Shown here one piece after another: positions 58,541 to 64,000 of a stretch of 64,000 nucleotides of DNA. The DNA is taken from the NCBI RefSeq assembly GCF_046507575.1, contig NZ_JBKFEY010000001.1:310001-374000 (forward strand), read 5' to 3'. A program made the position numbers and the translations under genes. The notes beneath the pieces are model-generated. The model was not told the DNA's origin. It saw only the letters and a list, made by a program, of their open reading frames with translations, and ran no database searches. Source of the DNA: Pontitalea aquivivens (lineage in GTDB: Bacteria > Pseudomonadota > Alphaproteobacteria > Rhodobacterales > Rhodobacteraceae). Each line of letters begins with the position of its first letter. Positions within the stretch are counted from its first letter, which is position 1.

Positions 58541-59578
58541 CTAGCCGCGCGGGGCGATCAGCCGGGCCAGCACGCCTTCGCGCGTGACGCGCCGCCCGTC
58601 GGCCAGCGGCAAGGCCGCTACCCCGCGCAGCCGGTCCATCACCACCCGGATCGGGGTGTCCGGCGGCAGGGGCGGGCCCGGTGTCGCGCCCGGGTCGGGG
58701 TCGGGTTCGGCGGCATCGGCGGCGGTCAGCACACCCAGCGGGTTCATATGCGCCACGAAATCCGCCACATAATCGTTGACGGGGGCTGCGATGATGTCAC
58801 GCGCGGTGCCGGTCTGGACGATCCGCCCCCCATCCATCAGCGCGATGCGGTTGCCCAGCTTGAACGCCTCATCCAGATCATGGCTGACAAACAGGATCGT
58901 GCGTCGCAGCCGCGCCTGAAGTTCCAGCAGCTCATCTTGCAGGCGGGCACGGATCAGCGGGTCCAGTGCCGAGAAAGGTTCATCCATCAGCAGGACCGGC
59001 GCCTCGGTGACAAAGGCCCGCGCCAGGCCCACGCGCTGCTGCATTCCCCCCGACAGATCGCCCACCTTCCGGTCCGCCCAGTCCGACAGGCCGACCAACG
59101 CCAGCTGTTCATCCACCTTCGCGCGCCGCGCCGCGGGGCCAAGGCCCGCCAGTTCCAGCCCCAGCCCCACATTGTCGCGCACGCTGCGCCAGGGCAGCAG
59201 ACCGAATTGCTGAAACACCATCGCCACCTGTCGCAGCCGCAGGTGGCGCAATGTCGCGCCATCGGCATGGGTGACCGAGGTCATCGCCCCGTCCAGCCGC
59301 AGCCGCACCTCGCCCCGGCAGACGGCGTTCAGCCCGTTGACCGCGCGCAGCAGCGTGGACTTGCCTGACCCCGACAGCCCCATCAGAACGACGATTTCAC
59401 CCTGATTGACGCACAGTGAACAGTCATGCACCCCCAGCACCTGGCCGGTGGCCTGCTTTACCCCGGCCCGGCTGGCCCCCGCATCCATCAGCGGCAGGGC
59501 GCGGCCGGGATGGTCGCCAAAGACGATGCTGACCCGGTCGAATTCGATCGCGGCGGCGGGGGGCGGTTGTTCTGTCAT
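58541..59578 (-). CDS. choV: choline ABC transporter ATPase ChoV
   Basis: A 345-residue ATPase of the glycine betaine/choline importer. Walker A is GLSGSGKST (about 68-76), the signature LSGGMQQR, Walker B LLMDEPFSALD, followed by the H-loop. The tail lacks the usual pair of CBS domains and ends in a shorter Asp/Pro-rich linker and a CBS-like remnant. It overlaps choW by 4 bp and shares the minus-strand operon choX-choW-choV. Confidence 0.92.
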   Translation of the reverse strand: MTEQPPPAAAIEFDRVSIVFGDHPGRALPLMDAGASRAGVKQATGQVLGVHDCSLCVNQGEIVVLMGLSGSGKSTLLRAVNGLNAVCRGEVRLRLDGAMTSVTHADGATLRHLRLRQVAMVFQQFGLLPWRSVRDNVGLGLELAGLGPAARRAKVDEQLALVGLSDWADRKVGDLSGGMQQRVGLARAFVTEAPVLLMDEPFSALDPLIRARLQDELLELQARLRRTILFVSHDLDEAFKLGNRIALMDGGRIVQTGTARDIIAAPVNDYVADFVAHMNPLGVLTAADAAEPDPDPGATPGPPLPPDTPIRVVMDRLRGVAALPLADGRRVTREGVLARLIAPRG

Positions 59579-60411
59579 GGCTTCCGGCGCACCTCCAGCA
59601 TCACGCGCAGCACGCTTGCCAGTGCCACGATCACCAGCCCCGATTCAAAGCCCAGATCCGGCCGCATCCGGTTCAGCCCGTTCAGCACCGGCTTGCCCAG
59701 GCCATCGGCGCCCACCAGCGTGGCCACCACCACCATCGACAGCGACAGCATGATCGTCTGGTTCAGCCCCACCATGATCTGCGGAAAGGCCCAGGGCAGT
59801 TCCACCTTGATCAGCAGCTGGCGCGGGGTGGCACCAAAGGCGGTCGCGGCCTCGACCAGCGCGGCAGGGGTCGAGGAAATGCCCAGATAGGTCAGCCGGA
59901 TCGAGGCGGGCAGGGCAAAGATCACCGTGGCAATCAGCCCCGGCACCATGCCCAGCCCGAAAAAGATGACCGCCGGGATCAGGTAGACGAAGGTCGGCAG
60001 CGTCTGCATCAGATCCAGCACCGGCTCGATCGCACCATAGACCCAGCGTTTGCGCGCCGCCAGAATGCCCGCGGGCACCCCCAGCCCCATGCACAGCGCG
60101 CAGGACACCAGGATCAGCGTCAGCGATTCGGTGGTGGCCTTCCAGTAGCCCTGATTAAGGATGAACAGCATCCCCAGCGCCACGATCAGGCATTTCTTCC
60201 AGCTGCGCTGCAAGGCCCAGGTCAGCGCCATGAAGGCCGCGATCAGGATCAGCGGATGGGGCGCCTGCAACAGCCACAGCGTGCCCTCGATCAGCCCGCC
60301 CATCGCCTTCGACAGGGCGTCGAACGGGCCCTGGGCATGCGCCTTGAGCCAGTTCACCACGGCCTGTGCCGCGGTGCCCACGGGTATCTTGCTGGCAATC
60401 AGCCGATCCAT
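59575..60411 (-). CDS. choW: choline ABC transporter permease ChoW
   Basis: A 278-residue OpuAB/ProW-type permease with about six helices. The start at MDRLIASKIPVGTAAQAV follows AAGGGCGACAGG; a TTG further upstream is rejected. The EAA loop (VEAATAFGATPRQLLIKVELP, split near 188-208) and the LMQTLPTFVYLIPAVIFFGLG stretch are typical. It links ChoX to ChoV. Confidence 0.93.
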   Translation of the reverse strand: MDRLIASKIPVGTAAQAVVNWLKAHAQGPFDALSKAMGGLIEGTLWLLQAPHPLILIAAFMALTWALQRSWKKCLIVALGMLFILNQGYWKATTESLTLILVSCALCMGLGVPAGILAARKRWVYGAIEPVLDLMQTLPTFVYLIPAVIFFGLGMVPGLIATVIFALPASIRLTYLGISSTPAALVEAATAFGATPRQLLIKVELPWAFPQIMVGLNQTIMLSLSMVVVATLVGADGLGKPVLNGLNRMRPDLGFESGLVIVALASVLRVMLEVRRKP

Positions 60412-60450
60412 CCTGTCGCCCTTGCCTCGCTGCAAAAACCCGATGGGGCA

Positions 60451-60470
60451 ATCCGGCCCGGCGCCCGGAT
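60451..60470 (-). other. hairpin between choX and choW
   Basis: ATCCGG (60451-60456) and CCGGAT (60465-60470) pair over an 8-base loop directly after the choX stop. It matches hairpins after the other binding-protein genes in the window. Confidence 0.55.
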
Positions 60471-61393
60471 CAGTTCAGCGCGGCGCTGACCGCGGCCATC
60501 GCATCGCCGCCCTCGCGCGTGGTCACGCCGGCAAGCCAGGGCGCGATCGCGTCTGGATTGGCGGCAAGCCAGGCGCGGGCGGCGGCATCGGGCTCGGCCC
60601 CGTCATTCAGGATCGCACCCATGATCTCATTTTCCAGCGCCAGAGAAAATTCCAGGTTCTGCAGGAACTGGCCCACATTGGGGCAATCCGTGGCAAACCC
60701 CTTGCGCACATTGGTCGCCACCGTGGCCCCGCCGAAATCGGGGCCGAACCAGTCATCGCCCCCCGCCAGATAGGTGATCTGATAGGCGCTGTTCATCGGA
60801 TGGGGTTCCCAGGCCAGAAAGATCACCGGCGCATTGGCCGTATCGGCGCGTTCGACCTGCGACAGCATCCCCGGTTCCGAACTTTCCACCAGGCTGAACC
60901 CGGACAGGCCAAAGGCATCGGCGGCGATCATGTCCTCGATCAGGCGGTTGCCGTCATTGCCCGGTTCGATCCCATAGATCCGGCCGTCCAGCGCGTCCTT
61001 ATGCGCGGCAATGGCGGCGAAATCGGTGATGCCAAGGGCCGCGCCCGCGGCATTGGTGGCCAGCGTATATTTCGCGCCCACAAGGTTGGTGCGCAGCGTT
61101 TCCACACTGCCCGCCTCGCGGTAGGGGGCGATGTCGGCCTCCATCGTCGGCATCCAGTTGCCCAGGAACACATCCACATCGCCCGTGGACAACGCCGAAT
61201 AGGTCACCGGCACCGACAGCGTCTTGACATCGGTGTCATAGCCCAGCGCGCCCAGGATCGTGGTGGCCACCGCGGTGGTCGCGGTGATGTCGGTCCAGCC
61301 GACATCCGAAAAGGTGACCTTGTCGCACTGGGCCCGGGCGGCGCCGGTCGCGGCCAGCAGGGCAAGGATCGAAAGGGTCGTGGTCAGTTTCAT
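60470..61393 (-). CDS. choX: choline-binding protein ChoX
   Basis: A 307-residue OpuAC-type SBP. The signal peptide ends ARAQ at 22, and Cys23 follows it in a non-lipobox context. Pocket aromatics expected for quaternary ammonium binding are seen in VGWTD (about 31-35), NWMPTM and AWEPHPMN. It captures choline for ChoWV and is the first gene of the operon divergent from betI. AGGAAGTGCCCG precedes the ATG. Confidence 0.92.
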   Translation of the reverse strand: MKLTTTLSILALLAATGAARAQCDKVTFSDVGWTDITATTAVATTILGALGYDTDVKTLSVPVTYSALSTGDVDVFLGNWMPTMEADIAPYREAGSVETLRTNLVGAKYTLATNAAGAALGITDFAAIAAHKDALDGRIYGIEPGNDGNRLIEDMIAADAFGLSGFSLVESSEPGMLSQVERADTANAPVIFLAWEPHPMNSAYQITYLAGGDDWFGPDFGGATVATNVRKGFATDCPNVGQFLQNLEFSLALENEIMGAILNDGAEPDAAARAWLAANPDAIAPWLAGVTTREGGDAMAAVSAALN

Positions 61394-61446
61394 CGGGCAC
61401 TTCCTGCATCTGTTCCATGGCGGTGCGCGCGGGCGCGGCCGGTTTC

Positions 61447-61466
61447 TTGATTGACGAGTCAATTAA
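61447..61466. promoter_or_regulatory. BetI operator
   Basis: The palindrome ATTGAC-GA-GTCAAT (61450-61463) with outer TT/AA matches the BetI box pattern (TTGATTGNNCNNTCAAT class). It lies 54 bp upstream of the choX start and 42 bp upstream of betI, so one site could repress both directions until choline is present. Confidence 0.75.
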
Positions 61467-61507
61467 CTCGCGCCAAAGTCCCTGGCGCAATCATTTTCCG
61501 GGGAAAC

Positions 61508-62128
61508 ATGGCCAGGATCTCTGCAGAACCTAAACGACGGGCGGACATTGTGAAAGCGACGATCGTCGAGATCGGCGCGCGCGGCTCGCTTGAGGTGACG
61601 GTGGCCCAGATCGCGCGGCGCGCGGGCGTCAGCCCGGCACTGGCGCATCACTACTTCGGCTCGAAAGAGGCGATCTTTGCCGCCACCATGCGCCATGTGC
61701 TGACGCTGTTCGGCGCCGAGGTGCGCGGCGCGCTGGCCAGCGCCCGGGGCCCGCGCGCGCGCCTTGCGGCGATCATCCGCGCTTCCTTCGCGCCCGGTTC
61801 CTTCCGGCCCGAGGTGGTGTCCGCCTGGCTCAACTTCTACGTCCTGGCCCAGACCGACCCCGAGGCGCGGCGCCTGCTGCGCGTCTATCATCACCGGCTG
61901 CGATCCAACCTGATCCACGACCTGCGCCCGCTGGCAGGCCCGCGCGCGGCGCGCATCGCCGATGGTCTGGGCGCCTTGATCGACGGGCTTTACCTGCGTG
62001 CGGCGCTGTCCGCCCCGGGGCAGGGCGCCGCCGACCGCGCCGGGGCTATTGCCCTCGTGCTGGAACTGCTGGCCCGCGAACTGGGACCCGGCGAACCGGG
62101 GCCCGGCGAACCGGGACAGGATCGCTGA
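61508..62128 (+). CDS. betI: choline-responsive TetR repressor BetI
   Basis: A 206-residue TetR protein beginning MARISAEPKRRADIVKATIVE. The HTH is at about 25-50 (VAQIARRAGVSPALAHHYFGSKE), including the YF-SK TetR signature. Synteny with choX and betB, and the operator, fix the assignment. A 15-bp tandem duplication at 62087-62116 adds a GEPGP repeat at the C terminus, outside the domain. Confidence 0.93.
   Translation: MARISAEPKRRADIVKATIVEIGARGSLEVTVAQIARRAGVSPALAHHYFGSKEAIFAATMRHVLTLFGAEVRGALASARGPRARLAAIIRASFAPGSFRPEVVSAWLNFYVLAQTDPEARRLLRVYHHRLRSNLIHDLRPLAGPRAARIADGLGALIDGLYLRAALSAPGQGAADRAGAIALVLELLARELGPGEPGPGEPGQDR
62087..62116. repeat. 15-bp tandem duplication at the betI 3' end
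   Basis: CCCGGCGAACCGGGG then CCCGGCGAACCGGGA, 14 of 15 identical, encoding a Gly-Glu-Pro-Gly-Pro repeat. Confidence 0.85.
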
Positions 62129-62135
62129 CTGCCGT

Positions 62136-62164
62136 TTCTTCTTGGACCAAATACTCCCGCCGGA
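62136..62164 (-). repeat. dispersed element, copy 6 (core only)
   Basis: On the minus strand, GGGAGTATTTGGTCCAAGAAG matches the core without the hairpin half (shown here across its 29 bp). It sits between betI and betB; its edge continues into the GGAGG used as the betB ribosome site. Confidence 0.65.
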
Positions 62165-62171
62165 GGCTCCG

Positions 62172-63638
62172 ATGCTGACCGCCCAACCGACCGCCAGCCA
62201 TTTCGTCGATGGCCGTTACCACGAAGACGCCACCGGCGCGGGGATCGAGGTGATCTATCCCCATACCGGCGCGGTGATCGCGCGGCTGCATGCGGCCACG
62301 CCTGCGGTGATCGATCTGGCACTGGCCAGCGCGGCGCGCGCGCAGGCCGAATGGGCGGCCCTGCGCCCGGTCGAACGTGGCCGCATCCTGCGCCGCGCGG
62401 CCGATCTGATCCGTGACCGGGGGGGGGAACTGGCGCGGCTGGAAACGCTCGATACCGGCAAGCCGATCCAGGAAACCGAGGTGGCCGACTGGCCCTCGGG
62501 CGCGGATGCGCTGGAATATTTCGCGGGCCTTGCCCCCACCGTGACGGGTGAGACGATCCCGCTGGGGGGCGATTTCGCCTATACCTTGCGTGAGCCCCTG
62601 GGTGTCTGCCTGGGTATCGGCGCCTGGAACTACCCCAGCCAGATCGCCTGCTGGAAGGCCGCGCCCGCGCTGGCTATGGGTAATGCGATGGTATTCAAAC
62701 CGTCCGATCTGACACCCCTTGGCGCGCTGAAGCTGGCCGAGATCCTGCATCAGGCGGGCCTGCCGGCGGGGCTGTTCAACGTGGTGCAGGGCGGCGGTGC
62801 GGTGGGGGGGCGGCTGGCCGGCGATCCGCGGGTCGCCAAGGTGTCGCTGACCGGGTCGGTGGCCACCGGCGCGCGCGTCTATGCGACGGCGGCGGCGGGG
62901 ATGAAACATGTCACGATGGAACTGGGCGGCAAGTCACCGCTGATCGTCTTCGACGATGCAGATCTTGAAGACGCGGTGGGCGCGGCGATGCTGGGGAATT
63001 TCTATTCCTCGGGGCAGGTCTGTTCCAATGGCACGCGCGTTTTCGTGCAGCGCGGGGTTCAGGGCCGGTTTCTGGCGCGGTTTCTGGCGCGGCTGGCCGA
63101 ACGGACGGCAATGATCCGCGCGGGCGATCCGCTGGACCGCGATACGCAATTCGGTCCGCTGGTCAGCCCGGCCCAGCACGCGAAGGTCATGGACTATATC
63201 CGTATCGCGCAGGCCGAGGGCGCGCGGCTGATCTGTGGCGGGGCGGCGGGCCGGGAAGGTGCGAATTTCGTGCAGCCCACGGTTTTTGCCGAGGTCACCG
63301 ACACCATGACCCTGGCGCGTGAAGAGGTCTTTGGACCGGTGATGGCGGTGCTGGATTTCGACACCGAGGATGAGGTGATCGCGCGGGCCAATGCCACGCA
63401 ATTCGGGCTGGCGGCGGGGGTCTTTACCGCCGATCTGGCCCGCGGGCACCGGGTGATCGGCCGGTTGCAGGCGGGCACATGCTGGATCAACGCCTATAAC
63501 CTGACGCCGGTGGAAATGCCCTTCGGGGGTGTCAAGGCCTCGGGACTGGGGCGGGAAAATTCCCGCGCGGCGGTGGAACATTACAGCCAGCTGAAGGCGG
63601 TCTATGTGGGGATGGGGCCGGTCGCGGCGCCCTACTGA
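62172..63638 (+). CDS. betB: betaine aldehyde dehydrogenase
   Basis: A 488-residue ALDH making glycine betaine from betaine aldehyde. The N153 region is GAWNYPSQIACWK, the general base is E250 (ELGGKSP) and the nucleophile C284 (SGQVCSNG). Its residue pattern and the synteny betI-betB-betA make BetB near certain. The start follows GGAGGCTCCG. A 12-bp tandem duplication at 63066-63089 gives RFLARFLAR, and a dispersed repeat lies downstream. Confidence 0.95.
   Translation: MLTAQPTASHFVDGRYHEDATGAGIEVIYPHTGAVIARLHAATPAVIDLALASAARAQAEWAALRPVERGRILRRAADLIRDRGGELARLETLDTGKPIQETEVADWPSGADALEYFAGLAPTVTGETIPLGGDFAYTLREPLGVCLGIGAWNYPSQIACWKAAPALAMGNAMVFKPSDLTPLGALKLAEILHQAGLPAGLFNVVQGGGAVGGRLAGDPRVAKVSLTGSVATGARVYATAAAGMKHVTMELGGKSPLIVFDDADLEDAVGAAMLGNFYSSGQVCSNGTRVFVQRGVQGRFLARFLARLAERTAMIRAGDPLDRDTQFGPLVSPAQHAKVMDYIRIAQAEGARLICGGAAGREGANFVQPTVFAEVTDTMTLAREEVFGPVMAVLDFDTEDEVIARANATQFGLAAGVFTADLARGHRVIGRLQAGTCWINAYNLTPVEMPFGGVKASGLGRENSRAAVEHYSQLKAVYVGMGPVAAPY
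63066..63089. repeat. 12-bp tandem duplication inside betB
   Basis: Two perfect copies of CGGTTTCTGGCG encode an added Arg-Phe-Leu-Ala unit in a surface helix. Confidence 0.85.
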
Positions 63639-63657
63639 GGCCGCCGGGCGGCACAGC

Positions 63658-63706
63658 CGGGGGCTGTCTGCCCCCGGACCCCCGAAGGTATTTGGGCAAG
63701 GTGAAA
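63658..63706 (+). repeat. dispersed two-part element, copy 7
   Basis: The hairpin GGGGGCTGTCTGCCCCC and the core CCCCCGAAGGTATTTGGGC end in AAGGTGAAAC, whose AAGGTGA serves as the ribosome site of betA 3 bp later. Confidence 0.8.
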
Positions 63707-63708
63707 CG

Positions 63709-64000
63709 ATGGAAGCGGATTATGTGATCGTGGGTGCGGGCTCGGCCGGGTCGGCGCTGGGCTATCGGCTGGCACAGGCCGGGCGCCGGGTCATCGTCAT
63801 CGAGCACGGGGGCAGCGATGCGGGGCCCTTCATCCAGATGCCTGCGGCGCTGTCCTATCCGATGAACATGGGGATCTATGACTGGGGATTTCGGACCGAG
63901 CCCGAGCCGCATCTGGGCGGGCGGCGGCTGGCCACGCCCCGGGGCAAGGTGATCGGGGGGTCGTCCTCGATCAACGGGATGGTCTATGTGCGTGGTCATG
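63709..64000 (+). CDS. betA: choline dehydrogenase BetA, N-terminal part (runs off the edge)
   Basis: The first 97 residues of a GMC flavoenzyme oxidising choline to betaine aldehyde. The FAD loop is YVIVGAGSAGSALGYRLAQAG (6-20 core), and the GMC signature GGSSSINGMVYVRGH begins near 84, at the window end. It is the third gene of betI-betB-betA, and the start after AAGGTGAAACG lies inside a dispersed repeat copy. Confidence 0.93.
   Translation, partial: MEADYVIVGAGSAGSALGYRLAQAGRRVIVIEHGGSDAGPFIQMPAALSYPMNMGIYDWGFRTEPEPHLGGRRLATPRGKVIGGSSSINGMVYVRGH

Overview
The window is a GC-rich chromosomal segment from an alphaproteobacterium, almost certainly Rhodobacteraceae/Paracoccaceae (Paracoccus–Rhodobacter–Roseobacter relatives). 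The case rests on a zur-znuCB operon divergent from znuA with a typical alphaproteobacterial Zur box, the choXWV/betIBA set, a mitochondrial-Suv3-like helicase next to an S4 protein, a 7Fe ferredoxin and CarD, and many TRAP and ABC uptake genes for small nitrogen compounds. It has about 60 protein genes and one tRNA. There is no rRNA, CRISPR array, prophage or insertion sequence.

Layout. 0-4 kb: a degenerate DgoK-like kinase and the zinc uptake locus. 4-9 kb: UDP-glucose dehydrogenase, a tiny exported protein, and a YjbF/YjbH exopolysaccharide pair. 9-17.7 kb: a seven-gene operon (amidohydrolase, TRAP DctQ-DctM-DctP, glutamine-synthetase-like ligase, aldehyde dehydrogenase, iron-type alcohol dehydrogenase) divergent from an RpiR-family regulator. 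17.7-28.8 kb: housekeeping and RNA genes (lysophospholipase-like hydrolase, SCP2 protein, TPR protein, Suv3-like helicase, S4 protein, FdxA, CarD), a Kef-type antiporter and a long Pro/Ala-rich GspL/GspC-like membrane protein. 28.9-33.7 kb: metY, a putative glycosyltransferase, tRNA-Tyr, an rlmB-type methyltransferase and small proteins. 33.8-43.3 kb: a second glutamylation locus (DegT aminotransferase, PuuB-like oxidase, two glutamine-synthetase-like ligases, class I amidotransferase) with a four-gene polar amino acid/amine ABC transporter. 43.4-58.5 kb: mixed singletons (TerB, DUF1330, ABM, YccA, quinone reductase, XRE regulator, HisN-like phosphatase, guanine deaminase, MgtE, 5-FTHF cyclo-ligase, YmdB-like phosphoesterase, SLC13 carrier, YebC, ArgP/LysE pair, DMT exporter). 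58.5-64 kb: choline uptake (choXWV) divergent from betI-betB-betA; betA runs off the right edge.

How the genes work together. The dominant theme is scavenging of small amines and amino alcohols. Three loci each pair a dedicated importer with oxidation enzymes. Two of them carry glutamine-synthetase-like ligases, which points to a gamma-glutamylation strategy: mask the amine, oxidise, release glutamate. The 9-17.7 kb operon is the best candidate for an undescribed system, because its enzyme set reads as a route from an amino alcohol to an amino acid, and its TRAP binding protein lacks the arginine that usually anchors carboxylates.

Non-coding structure. A two-part dispersed repeat (a GGGGGCTGTCTGCCCCC-like hairpin plus a CCCGAGGTATTTCGGCAAG-like core) occurs seven times at gene borders and supplies ribosome-binding sequence at bet genes. 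Hairpins without T-runs follow all three operonic binding-protein genes. Several spacers carry perfect 12-15 bp tandem duplications.
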